The translations under genes and the position numbers were made by a program. The notes below the pieces were generated by a model, which saw only the letters and a program-made list of their open reading frames with translations, was not told where the DNA came from and did no database searches. A stretch of DNA of 64,000 nucleotides from Isoetes taiwanensis (lineage: Eukaryota > Streptophyta > Lycopodiopsida > Isoetales > Isoetaceae): the NCBI GenBank assembly GCA_021234155.1, contig JAJEKV010000062.1, positions 6,540,432-6,604,431 of the forward strand. Direction: 5' to 3'. Shown piece by piece: positions 53,040-64,000 of the stretch (positions are counted from its first letter, which is position 1; each line of letters opens with the position of its first letter).

Positions 53040-54240
53040 CCGCAGTTTGATCTATGAGGTCAAACATTTCCAAATGGGTGAGCCCCATCGCCATTGCCCT
53101 CAAACACAATGGTAAGATCCGCCGTGTGGACTATCGGAAACTCAATCAGGCCACGGGCGTGATCATTTTCCACTTCCCTTCACTGCACAGGTTCGGAAGA
53201 GGTGGTCGGACATGAGATGTACTCCTTCATGGATGGTTTTTCTCGCTACAATCGGATCTCAATCAAAGAATCTGATCAACTCAAGACTACTTTCACCACC
53301 CTGCGGGGCACGTTTTGCCTACAAGGTGGTTCCTTTTGGATTATCAAACTCTCCCTCAACGTTTTCAACGCATCATGCTCTCGGTTTTCATGATTTCATG
53401 AAGGAAAATCCCTTCTTGCAAAATTTTTCAAGATGATTTCTCACGCCTACTGAGTTCCATGGCTGACCATTTGGATAAATTGGAACTCGTCTTCGAAATG
53501 TGATGAGTCCCAAGATTAGTCTCAATCGAGAAATGCACCTTTTGCGCCACCTCCGGTGTTCCGTTAGGGCCATGTTGTCGAAAGCGTGTATCACCACGCA
53601 TCCCCGCCAAAATCGGTTGTGTGCTCAAGGCTCAAGCACCAGCCAATATCAAGGAGACACGCTCTTTCCCGGGTAAGGTCAATTATTACTCCACCTTCAT
53701 ACCGGACTAGCAGCCATTGCGGGGATCCCATTCATAAACTCACGGGTGACTTGAATCCACGGGCTTGAATTCCCAGGCGGATCTTTCCAACAACAAGCTT
53801 TTGCTTACTTTCGTGCACCGGTTCTTGTTCCTCCTCAATGGGACAAGCCCTTTCACGTTCATGTAGATGTGTCGGCGTTTGCTATTGAGCTGTTCTTTCT
53901 CAAGAATATGATGCGCATTAATCGACAAACCAAATCGCTACGCCGGTAGAAAACTCAATTCTCACGAAGCAACTATTCTCGCCACGGGCGTGAAGCTTTG
54001 GGTCTCATTTTTCGTGTTCAACGCTCCGTCATTACCTCTTGGGCAGTCAAATCAAGTTCTTTGTGGACCACCAAGCACTCCTCTATTTGATCAACAAGTC
54101 CCGCCCACGGGCCGCATTGCTCATTGGGTCCTTCTTCTCAAAAGAATTTGCTCCTTTTGAAATCGTTCATAAGGCCGGGCAAATCTCATGTCGTCCCGGA
54201 TTATCTTTCACGCATCCACACGGATGATCCCTCAACCGAG
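53040..54240 (+). pseudogene. Gypsy RT and RNase H, frame-broken
   Basis: RT shows KWVSPIAIALKHNGKIRRVD, then VVGHEMYSFMDGFSRYN at about 53200-53250, KTTFTTLRGTF and VVPFGLSNSPSTF. The catalytic Asp pair is in FQDDFS (53429-53440), with Gln where Leu or Met is more usual. RNase H shows FHVHVDVSAFAI (about 53853) and QIKFFVDHQALLYLINKSRP (about 54045). The blocks are spread over all three frames with multiple stops. Confidence 0.85.
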
Positions 54241-54459
54241 TCTCGGACGCCTTTCCCGATGCTCAGACTCTTTTTAGTCACGGCAACACCACATTGGTTC
54301 CATGATTTTCAGTACCTCCTCACGGGTGCTCTTCCACCGTAAGGCGAGACGGCTCTCCGCCAAGCGACAATCCTGCCGCTATCAATTTCTCCGAGAGGTC
54401 CGCGGACTACACCATGGTTGCGGGACATCTCTACAAAAGGGTAAGGACACCATCCTTCG

Positions 54460-55558
54460 ACGACTGTGTTCTACCTCATGAAGTTCCGTGATATTGTTCG
54501 AGAAGCTCATCAAGGGCTAGGTGGTGGTCATTTTCATGGTGACACCACGACGCCAAAAATCCTTCTAGCGGGTATTATTGGCCCACGCTCTTCAAAGATG
54601 CTCACGCCACGCCAAGCATCGCAGGACGCTTGCTGCCGGGTGGGACGCCCCACGCCCGTGATTTTCTTCCCTTGACGCTGGTCGCCACGCCACTTCCCTT
54701 CAAGCAAATGGGGAATGGACTTTGTGGGACCTATAGATCCTCCCCGCTGCACACCCGCGTCTGCTACATTCGGTTCTCACCGACCACGCCACCAAATGGG
54801 CGGAAGCTTGTGCACTTTCGCACAACACCGCAGCAAGCACGCCTAGGGTCCTCTATCAACAAATTATCACGCGATTCGCCTTGCCCCACGGAGCTGGTCA
54901 AGTGACCGTGGTGTCCATTTCATCAACCATACTATCAAGGAGCCGACGGATTATCTCCCCGATACATCATCACAAGAGCACACCTTACTATCCTCAAGGT
55001 AATGGTTTGGCGAAAGCACCAACAAAACTCGGGTCACCATTCTCAAGAAAATTTTGACGCTTCCCTTGCATTGGCGGACAAAACTTCCCATCGTTCTTTG
55101 GGCCTACAATACTTGTTTCAAGATTGCTACCGGTCACTCCTTTTTAAATTGGTTTATGGTCGGGAAGCTCTCATGCCGTTTGAATACATCCTTCCAACAC
55201 TCCGCTTTTCAAGCACTTGCTCATAATCCATCCGCCGCGACTCAAAGAAAGGGTCTATCAATTAGAACGGTTGGATGAACTTCTGAAGGGATGCTTATAT
55301 TCGTGTTCTTCATGGACAAATTGCAAAAAATCTTTACATGACAAACATCGAAGACAAAAACATTCAAAGAAGGCGATTTGGTTCTTCTTTATGATTCCGT
55401 ACAAAAAATTTTCGGGTAAACTCAAGTTTCGTTGGCTCGGCCCTTATCAAATTGTTCAAGTGGTTAGACCAAGCGTTTTCCAACCGGGCGAGTTAGATGG
55501 CACTCCATTACCTACATTGGTTAATGGTTTTCGTCTCAAAACATTTCATCACACGTAA
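54460..55558 (+). pseudogene. Gypsy integrase, frame-broken
   Basis: A zinc-domain remnant (HQGLGGGHFHGD) is followed by WGMDFVGPID with the first catalytic Asp at about 54718. The catalytic Glu region YYPQGNGLAE is broken at about 55011, where one G is missing and the Glu codon is lost. The LPIVLWAYNT block follows in another frame. The C-terminus KLKFRWLGPYQIVQVVRP and PTLVNGFRLKTFHH (to 55558) is intact. The enzyme would insert the cDNA; this copy cannot as written. Confidence 0.85.
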
Positions 55559-58500
55559 AGTTTTTTAAAATCAACAAACAGATACGATTCAAGAAGCAAA
55601 CACCAACGTAAAGTGACTAGAAAGGCGGCATATTCTATTATAGTGGAGATTTTTTTTACAAAATGTGGGCTAACCGGCCTATTTCCGCTTATGGGCACCG
55701 CCTTATATACAAAAAAACGGGCTCAGAGCCCTATCTACTAAGTCCTAAGAGGAAAACCCTCTACTCCGGGTTCGAGCAGAGGTGATGCGAGGAGATGGTA
55801 GAGGTTCTCGCGCCAGATCCCAAATAAGGTGCGTAACCACCTCCATCCCGTTGGTCTTCTGTAGGGATGTTTGCCATCCCGACACCGGCCGCCCATTCAA
55901 TGCCACGGTTGTGGCAGCGCCAGAGGTCCAGACAATTCATCTTGCAGGTAATCCACTCCTGACAGTTCGTGGGCATAGTGCAGTCCTCGTTCAAACCAGC
56001 AGCAGCCATGCTGAGCGCCATCGGATGCCTTCGTTACTCCCGGTTCGTCTTATATAGCCAACTGAGGAACTCCTTGTCGACGTGGACCAATCACACAAAT
56101 CGCCAACGTGTTTGCAATGCAAGGCTGTTTCTAAAATGAGAATCTTTTCTCCCGCCGCATATCTAGCCATGGTACCTTCTGACACATTCCTTTTAATGAT
56201 ATCCCACTTCGAGTTGCCAGCATTGAATGCAATTTCTTCTTTTCACGCCCGTCGAACATTAATGTGTGTCCTTTGCCCACCTGTCACATCCGATCCTTCT
56301 TTCACGTCTCATCCTCACCGTTCATTGCTTCTCCCTTACGTTTTTGGGACTTAGCCAAATTTTTGCCTCTCAAGACACTTGCTTGGCATCTTTCGACACG
56401 GCACCATCAACGGCTCGGTTTAGCCCTCTTCATACCTCTTCCGCCTCGGTTGTAAGCCCTAAAAAAAAACCTTTTCGTTCTTCTGCGCCTTTGTCCTCCG
56501 TGCTCGACTTTCGTCCTCCGCCTTTGAATCACTCTTCGTTTCTGCAAATCGTTACCATGGCTGCCCCAAGATTTTCTACACTTCAAGCTCACGCTCCCCA
56601 AGGATCCGGCTCTTTTTGCATCGTATCCTTCTTGGCCCACTTTTCCGTGAAGCCCTTGTTGGCCCAAATAAAGAAGTCGCTGAACCAACAAGCTTTAATA
56701 ATTCTCTCAAATGGAACTTCCCGGCTCCAAATCCGACCGGACGCAGTTCATCGCCAATATCGTTAACAGCCCGAAGGTTACACCACTGCGGGTCGATGGC
56801 ACCACCATTTCGCTGACTCAACATTTGATTTCTGAGGTATTTCATATTCCCTTGCACACCCCTTGTTTATCATGGTCTGCCATACAGGATCTCGATGTCA
56901 CAGAGTTTGGTGCACCTCCTTATCATGCCAATGTCCCTCGTCGACCAATATCGACAAGCCTCCACGAAACCTTTTTGTTAAATTTTCGTAGGCATAAAGT
57001 TCCTTGGGTATTCTATCAAGAACACCCATATCAATAAGCCTTTCTATAACCCCGGTCCTCTTTGCTACACACTCCAACCACCACATAGATTGGCCCCAAA
57101 TGATGTTCTATCGTCTTCTCCAAGAAATGGACCGCCAGGTGCCACTTCCATTTCCGGAAGTTTCGTGGGGAGGCCACTTTCAAGCCCTCATCCATCATTA
57201 CTTCCTCCCACACCACAAAATTCTCATAATTCCACTCGGGGCTCCCTTCCAATAACTAACCGAGCCGGGCACTTCACGCCCTTCTTCCTCTGGTCATGTC
57301 CAAAGTCCGCGACACCCATGTCCTTTGTCTCCTCCTCCGCTACACCATCCAGTTCACACCATCTTTCCCAAACATCACAAACTGGCAACCGGCTCCACCA
57401 CCACAACACCCTCGTCGGGTTGTTGTATCAAGATCGCCGGGATGCTCAAGCCGCCGCTCTCAAGTTGCTAAGAATCCCAAGACGCTCTTATGAGCGGGTT
57501 CAACGGGCACTAGAGGCCTACGATGCGGTACACACCGGGACCTTCAAGCACGCCTTTGCCCAAGTTGCAACTTTGGAGGCCAAACTTCAAGACAAGCACG
57601 GAGTTCTCTTTACGGCTCATACGCATCTCAAAAATGCACAAGATCAAGTCAGCCAACTTGCAGATCAACGTGCTCGGCCCAATCAGAAATTCAGAATTTA
57701 TTGGAGCACAACAAGTCCAAAGTCAGCCTCCTCGAAAGTACCAAGGACGCCGATATTGCTAAGCTCAACGCCTTGTAACTCGAACTTTGTGAAAAATTTC
57801 AGCACTCAAGTTCAAAACCTTACATGTAATCGGGACGCTCAAGTTGCCTCCTTGACGGCTCGGCTTTCTACACGCACAGAACCTCTCAGCTCACCTCTCT
57901 TCAAGATCGCCTTTCGAGGTGCGTAAATCTTGGATACCGGATGACGCCGGAGATTGCCGCGGTGCCGCCTCAATACTCCGGAAATCCTCCTCCCAGTCAA
58001 CACTTTCGAAACGGGTCCGGTGACCGATCCGCTTTCGCCGCTAGAAAGGGACAACCGGATCCGCGGATCTTGAACAACGGCTACGCAAGTTATTCGGGTC
58101 TGGCGATGAGGCTCAAGCAAAACTTGACGCCCATACCGCCATTCTTAACCGTAATGCCCGTTGACTTCCGGTTCCTTCCTCGCTATCACGATTATGTGGT
58201 TGCTCGCCGCCACCTCTTCCTTTTCGGGCGGCATGCGGCGGATGGACTCGTGGGATATTCCCCGAAGCAAAGGCAGATTTTCTTCGGATTTGGCCAGAAC
58301 TCTCCATTGAAGACAAAGGGTTGTGCTGTGCCCTTGTGGTCTTTGATCTCATACACTGTGCCGATCCAGACTTTATCACCTTCAGAGTTGTTCAGCCCAT
58401 GGCTTACATATTTCATGATTTCTATCTCGGTGATACACAGAACACTTTCGAAATGGGTCACGCCACTCTTTCGGTGGTGACCCCACGGCAATGGGTGCTT

Positions 58501-59544
58501 CAGGATAACAATCCATATCTTGTGGATCCTGCTCAGACCCAAACTCTTCATCAGGAGTACATGCCGGAGCTTGCCAATCATTTATCTCTCTGGCAAGCGG
58601 AAGCGCTGCAACAGATAAGGAAGTATCTAGGACATCCCGAGGATCTTCCCTATGCACAAATTTATATCAGACACCTCATGGGTTACAATCAATTCACGAG
58701 CTCGTTGGATAGCAAGACGGTCCCCGCGGGATGGGATAGCCCTCTGTCAACTCTCAACTCTCGCTTCTCTTTTGGGATCGTTGGTGTCAAGCTCTTGATC
58801 CGGATCTTGTCGATCAATTCAGGGGAGACCACAAGCAACCCACGCCCACGGGCATGGTTCCTTCTCCCTATGCTTCCCCGGGCGCCTCCTCCCGGAGTTC
58901 CCCGACTTTCGATTGGGCCTCCTTTTTGGACCAAGGTCATGGATGGTCATGCCGGATGGACTCCACCTCAGATCTCGACGGATCTCCGGTGGGATCCACG
59001 TTTTTGTTCGGCCACACATTGGGAAGAAGGTGCCACCGATACCACCACCTTAATTGGATCTACATTGCTAATGGCGTGGTTGGCAACGCCCGGCGGATGC
59101 GCTTCATGGTCTTGACACCTTCTTGCGGGAATGCCACCACCTCACGATCCTTCGGTCCATCTTCAAGCGTGTTTTTGTGCTGCTCTCAAATGCATTTTGC
59201 TAAGCTCCTTAAATCGGTCACGGGCCCCATTTTTCAATCCGAATGCGATTAATGTCAAGGCCTTTGGCCTCCGGACTGCCTCCTCATGGAATGTCAAGAC
59301 ATTTCTTGAGGCGCCCATCGCCCTTTGAAGACATGGTATGCGATCTCGCTTTCTTATTGATGCAGGTCCTGCCCTTTGGCCAAAACACTCCTCCCCGCTC
59401 TTCAAACACGCCGGGATCTCATTAGCCGATTACCATAATGGTGCCCGCCCTCACTCGTGAGGATCACTTTCGAACGAGATGGCTTCCGCCCTAAAACCCT
59501 TCCTCCTTTTCTTCACTCACGGGGTGTCGCGTTTGGTGGGGGAG
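55559..59544 (+). other. Post-pol extra region of the gypsy element
   Basis: About 4 kb between integrase and the 3' LTR. Coding-like blocks on the plus strand in shifting frames include FREALVGPNKEVAEPTSF (about 56650), ISLTQHLISEVFHIPLHTP (about 56810) and an Ala/Gln-rich coiled-coil-like part (RRDAQAAALKLLRIPRRS, about 57440). A further block is DFYLGDTQNTFEMGHATLSV (about 58420). Tat/Ogre-type elements often carry an additional gene here. Its role is unknown and no domain is assigned. A polypurine tract (GGTGGGGGAG) precedes the 3' LTR. Confidence 0.55.
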
Positions 59545-60122
59545 TGTTAGTCCTGTGCCTCCTGGTACGGGACTATTCATGCATACTGACAGACCAGGTC
59601 AAGCTCAAGGATCCCTCACCCACGGGTCAGCCATCAAAGGCTCGGCCAGAAGACCAAAATGAACCCACCGCGATCAAAGCTGCGTCCGTCAACAAGAGGC
59701 GCCGCCAGACAAAGTGACGTCACCGCCGCCGTCGGCGTCGGCGTGATTCTAGGCACTTCAAGAGGCACCGCCAACATTCCTCGCAAATCAGGCCTCCTTC
59801 GAGGAGTCGCACAGAGATCACCGAGTGTCTATATTGGGCCAAAGGCCATTGTACTATATATATGAGTAGAGCTAGCACATGAGTTTTTAGATGAGTTTTG
59901 AGTCTTGTCTCCTTTCAGTTTTTCTCTCTATTGTGAGAGCTCATGTATGTTCATCATTGATATCAAGGAAGCTTATCATTTTCCTCTCATTTGTTCTGTT
60001 TTCTTCTTCTTCTTCTCTTCTTGCAAATCCCGCGTGACATAGTCCCCCGGACTCTCCTGTTAGATCCACGGGTCCTCACAGAGGGCTGTCTTCCAGGAGT
60101 TCCCGAACCCAGACCCTAAACA
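59545..60122 (+). repeat. 3' LTR of the 11-kb gypsy element
   Basis: Starts TGTTAGTCC and ends CCCTAAACA. From GTGTCTATATTGGGCC on (about 295 bp) it differs from the 5' LTR at only about three substitutions and one indel. The first 280 bp differ heavily, with many substitutions and indels, and the 10-bp hairpin at the start is degraded. Confidence 0.92.
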
Positions 60123-60127
60123 CAAAA

Positions 60128-62029
60128 CATTATGTGAAAGTTCAGAGGGTTATGCTAACATTCAAAGTCTTAAAACGTTGCAAGTTTGATGGAAAGAATA
60201 GTGAAAGATTTCACAACAGGTACAAGTTACAGGAACTGGACCATAGCAGTTATAAAAGATCGAAAAACAAACGTACAAGTTCACTTTTTTATCAGAGGAT
60301 TATCCAAGTATACAAAACAGTGCACAAAATATTGGCTTTTACCCTGATTTAAATGTGGTAATTCAGCATGGATCAAGTATGTTCTACAATTGAGTTTTGG
60401 CTCTTTTGTTTTGGGAACAACAGATATCTATAAAATTTGTGAAGGTTCAGGCAAGGAGGAAATTTTACCGTTAATTTGTCACAAATTTAATAAAACCTTT
60501 ACAAATAACGGAAGGCTTTTCAAAGTCACAATTTGCTATTAAAATATATTTTAAACAATGGACAAAATGACACATTCTTTAGATATTTTGTGCAGCCTTT
60601 CTAAATTTAATTTAGACAATGAATTTGTCAGTTATGTAATATGTAAATGCAGCCTTTCTAAGCTTAACTTAACCAGCGAATTTGTCAAGTTCGTAGCCAA
60701 TGTATTTGGCCAATTTGTGTAGTATGTAAATTCTTTACACATGACTCGCTTCTTCCACCCATCTTCTATGTAGTTGCAAATAAAATTGCTGTTTGCCAGA
60801 GATAGAACCAAGAACTGAGACTCCATGGCGTTGGCAACAGTTACAGAAGGATTGTTTAACATCATAAAGATCCAACAGCACAGCCAACATGATAAGGATT
60901 TTGTGTCCAAATATGTATGTAAAACAGACTCTTCTTCCAAAATATGGACCACTCTATATTACTAAAACTGCTATTAGGCATAAGTGTCACATACTAACAA
61001 TGCAGCTCAAAATCACCATTTCAACAACAACAACGTGGTCTGCTAGTTCTTCCAAGACATCCTCTCAGAACAGTTAAAAGATCTGATGTATCAGCTGCAG
61101 GTGATCATGCGCATGGTCTCAACCATTTTTAATGCAGCGAGAAATGTATTAAACTGTTCGCATTCCATCTCTTTTTTTAGTTGTGTTAGAAAGGCATTAA
61201 CCTTCTCCACTTTTGTAATTTCTTCAATTTCCAATATGATTTGAGGGATTTGAGAGACATATGCTGCTTAAGAACGAGCCTTGCTAGGCATCTCGAGGCT
61301 GAAGGTCTGCATATAAAGGAACCAATTGTTTCTATAAATCATGCCATAAATTTAACTATAAAGCCAGTCCTATATTGCATGCTTGAAGGTATGGGACAAC
61401 AATAACTAGCATTGTCCTGCCCCAAGGTTTGCATCCCTGCACTCCCACACACGGTGAGATCTGAGACATTACCGTAATGTGTGATTAGAACTGTAAGGTC
61501 TCAAGGGCAGATCTTAGATTTGTCTAGCGGAGTACTACCCATCATAAATATTCTAACTTACAAGCACCAAAAATGGTGGTGATACAATATGAAGCAACAT
61601 GGTAGGATGTGCCTCCTGACTCTTGAGATGAAGGTAGGTTTTCGGTAACTATGTGGTAGAGCACTTGGTTGGCCTGTAAGCAGGTTTCAGTTTGCTACTC
61701 CCAGAAGTTAAGGTCGTCTCACTATTTTTACATTCATGACATCTTTGGGATTTTGGCATCAATGGAACAGCCATTAGACAGTTAAAAGGCATCACTCCTT
61801 GACACGAGTGTGCAAAGGCCATACGTAAATATAATGTAGGAAGTTCTAATACATGCAAGTATGTTTCGACACACCTGTGTCATTATTCTTGTTGCAATAT
61901 TCGGTTGGGACCTCTTGCCTTTTGACCCTTGTTCGAAACTTGATGGGAACTAAAGGTAAACTAGTTCGAAGGAAAGATTGAGCACTCCTTTAACATAAAT
62001 GCCAACGGTAATCGACATTGACGACCACT
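60128..62029. other. Intergenic, no recognised gene
   Basis: A 106-codon minus-strand frame (60632-60952) has no known domain. A weak tRNA-like block (TGGTAGAGCACTTGG, then AGGTTTCAG) lies near 61650-61700. No HscB C-terminal exon is found after the gypsy element. Confidence 0.3.
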
Positions 62030-62768
62030 AAAACTTCTGGCGTGATGTGATGAATAAATCCATGGTGAAGACAAGAACCTTACGGGTATGCGGCATATAT
62101 GAGCTTAGTTCAGTACTTCACTTTCGTTGTATTGGCTTTTTGATGGATTAGGCTCCCAATGGTGTCTCATCCGGCGGTGTTACAAAATGACCGAGGGATG
62201 ATAACGCCTCTCCCCATTACATGGTCTATTCAAAAGGTTAGTTCAAAAGCTTTAGTGTTATGTCATAATATCCAATGGTTGTTTAAACTTCAGGACAAAA
62301 AAAAAATTTGCTGCGGCTGCAGCGAAAGGGCCTGAAGGAAAACGAACACGCAGAGAGCGTGGTGAGTGGAGGATATTGTGTTCAAATTGTTTGAGAGGCA
62401 AACCGGTTAGGCGTTGAAACAACTTGTGCAGAAATGCAGACCAACGGTTGTAAGCTTCTTCCAAAGACAAATTAACGTCTACAATAATAATCTTGCATCT
62501 TTTGAAGAACCTCTCATCTCTGAGAAATTTGTTGCCATTGTTCAAGTGGAAGTTCTTCCCTTGGCCCATTTTTTTGCTTAGGCATGCGACTAAAGCGTCT
62601 CTTAGTAGTCCGAAAGCTAATTGTATTTTTGTACAGGCTTTCTTGAAGGAAATTTTGAATGACTTATGCATTTACAATAAACGAGGAACCAAGCAAGGCA
62701 CATACGAGCTCAAGCCCGAGTTTCGGCGAGCATCTACTGCAGAAGAAGCAGCAGAGCCTGCAGAATAG
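62030..62768 (+). pseudogene. TFIIF beta (RAP30) 3' exons, with stop and frameshift
   Basis: TFIIF beta helps RNA polymerase II start transcription; its C-terminal winged helix binds DNA. The last exon, 62637-62768, reads AFLKEILNDLCIYNKRGTKQ then GTYELKPEFRR and stops at TAG, a clear family match. The exon before it (about 62293-62449, donor GTAAGC at 62450) reads KRTRRERGE, then EDIVFKLFERQTG, ALKQLVQ. In it a T is missing near 62366, and TAG at 62408-62410 replaces the family Trp. A weak earlier block, VMNKSMVKTRTL at about 62045-62090, matches the family's NKSMIKNR region. The N-terminal exons were not found. Both breaks argue for a pseudogene, unless sequence errors explain them. Confidence 0.8.
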
Positions 62769-64000
62769 GTTAGAGGCTGTACATAGATGGAACTTTTTTG
62801 TATGCTATCAAGTCTGGAAGGCAAAGATTGTACATGTTTTTGATTGACATTTGTACCATATAAAGTGAACAATGCATTTTGGAATAAGATCAGCCTATTT
62901 GTTGCTTTCTAACTAGTGGCATATTGGTTCCGGCTATTTGTTCCATTGTGTTCTTGCCAAAGTAATCTTGCCTACATTGAACCGAAAATACTCACTCCTT
63001 TGGGGATTATGACAAAGATTATCATGGTCCATTTGGGCAAATGGAAATTATTTCAATTATTTAATTGCTCAAACCGAAGCATTCTTATTACATCGACCCA
63101 TCGCATTTACCGGTACAGTACGGTGCTACATAATCCAGGTTGTTTTTATCATTGGGTGGGGAGACTAAAATATTTCCATGAGGAATAGAATGCTTAAAGT
63201 TATGGTCTGCAATATCTATATGCTTATTTACCTTGGTCTTTGCATCATAGGTCCGTGTTTTGCAAGAAGTGAAAGAAATCTATCAAGCTAGGTTAGATGT
63301 TCTCGGGGTTTGTTGTTGGGACTCTCATCTTGCGGGTAAGTTGTGCTATTATTACGTGTCTTTACGCATAGCTAGTTATTTGGATGACATTTACATTGGG
63401 AATCTTCGAGGTAAGAAATGGTGCAAATGAACAAAGCATCCTAAAGCATGTGCATAGCATATATAATGACATTGGGGTTCAGGATATTACAGTGCAAATT
63501 GAGGTTGATCAAACATAAAAGTTGTTAGATTGATGTGATTGATTACAAGTGATTTTAAAAGTAAGTTGTAAGGTGGATATATTTTTGAATTGGTTCATGT
63601 CCCTGTTAGAATGGCAAAAGTACTAGTTTATGCTTGCGGCATGCCAATTTTCGACTATCACAGTTCATGCATGGTGGAATCATTTAGACAGGTGTATAAG
63701 ATATTGTGTGATATCTTTAGTCTATAGTGCAATGGAGATGCATTGAACTGAGATTTCATTCAAATCATACATGCATAACACGAGTCGACTTTTGAAGAAG
63801 CAAATCGTCCCTTAACGGCAAATTCTCCTTGTAAGGGCCTAATGAGTTTGTTAGGGTGGGCCAAAGGCCAAGGAGAAAATGCTTGTTGAAAGCAATCTGT
63901 GCAAAGGCGGCAATTCGGTTGTAATTGCGGTTTGAAAGTAGGCATTGTGATAGAGATCAAGAGCGAGGTTTCTTAGAGAGATGCAAGGGTTGCATTACTT
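62769..64000. other. Downstream intergenic, one candidate exon
   Basis: At 63251-63338 a stretch bounded by an AG acceptor (TGCATCATAG) and a GTAAGT donor reads VRVLQEVKEIYQARLDVLGV in one frame. It looks like a real internal exon, but no family is recognised and no partner exon was found. The rest is AT-rich. Confidence 0.35.

Larger units (their letters stand above)
49043..60122 (+). mobile_element. 11.08-kb Ty3/gypsy element, Tat-like, full length but decayed
   Basis: LTRs are 49043-49636 and 59545-60122, flanked by the duplication CAAAA (49038-49042 and 60123-60127). Inside, in order, are gag with a CCHC knuckle, protease, RT, RNase H, integrase and a long extra coding-like region after pol. 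Size, primer-binding-site type and the post-pol region resemble the Tat/Ogre/Athila branch. Every domain is frame-broken, yet the 3' halves of the LTRs are nearly identical. It is richer in GC than its surroundings. Confidence 0.93.

Noticed and set aside
61650-61710. tRNA-like block with TGGTAGAGCACTTGG
   Set aside because: The B-box position is poor and the arms do not pair; not enough for a tRNA gene or a SINE call.
62258-62671. 137-codon minus-strand frame
   Set aside because: It is the antisense shadow of the TFIIF beta exons, which explain the sequence better.

Overview
This window reads as nuclear DNA of a land plant. It has spliced genes with GT-AG introns, plant LTR retrotransposons with PBS and polypurine tracts, LINEs, and a pentatricopeptide-repeat (PPR) gene. 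The PPR gene is a run of 31-residue S-type motifs, and together with the low gene density and heavy retroelement load this suggests a fern or other seed-free vascular plant. That placement is an inference. No rRNA gene, CRISPR array or bacterial operon was seen.

Layout. 1-9 kb: two LINE fragments, pieces of an LTR element in both orientations (including a head-to-head gag inverted repeat), a 248-bp TIR element, and the integrase-to-3'-LTR end of a Ty3/gypsy chromovirus. 11.8-19.3 kb: a 16-exon NSUN2/TRM4-type RNA cytosine-5 methyltransferase gene. It has a GC-AG intron, an antisense LINE in a 3.06-kb intron, and a one-base gap in exon 14. 20.9-25.9 kb: a complete, very young Ty1/copia element with near-identical LTRs and the target duplication TAACA. 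27-28 kb: three local tandem duplications. 28.4-29.9 kb (minus): the PPR gene, frameshifted near its 3' end. 35.1-36.7 and 45.0-46.6 kb: a 1.6-kb segmental duplication carrying an ATL-like RING fragment and a 3' piece of the same PPR gene. 39.5-44.1 kb: the 5' half of another Ty3/gypsy element abutting a minus-strand copia 3' end. 44.2 kb: a second 248-bp TIR element whose interior is inverted relative to its shared flank. 47.7-48.7 kb: an HscB/Jac1-like gene, damaged and followed 310 bp later by an 11.08-kb Ty3/gypsy element (49.0-60.1 kb, target duplication CAAAA). 62.0-62.8 kb: the 3' exons of a TFIIF-beta (RAP30) gene or pseudogene.

The genes do not form a pathway; they are host genes or gene remnants scattered among transposons. 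Two themes stand out. Many reading-frame breaks are single-base losses in short homopolymers, so either assembly errors or recent decay must be separated before anything is called a pseudogene. Several repeats are unusual in structure: the flipped TIR element, the LTR pair with diverged U3 but near-identical R-U5, and LINE-type tails ending in different short tandem repeats.
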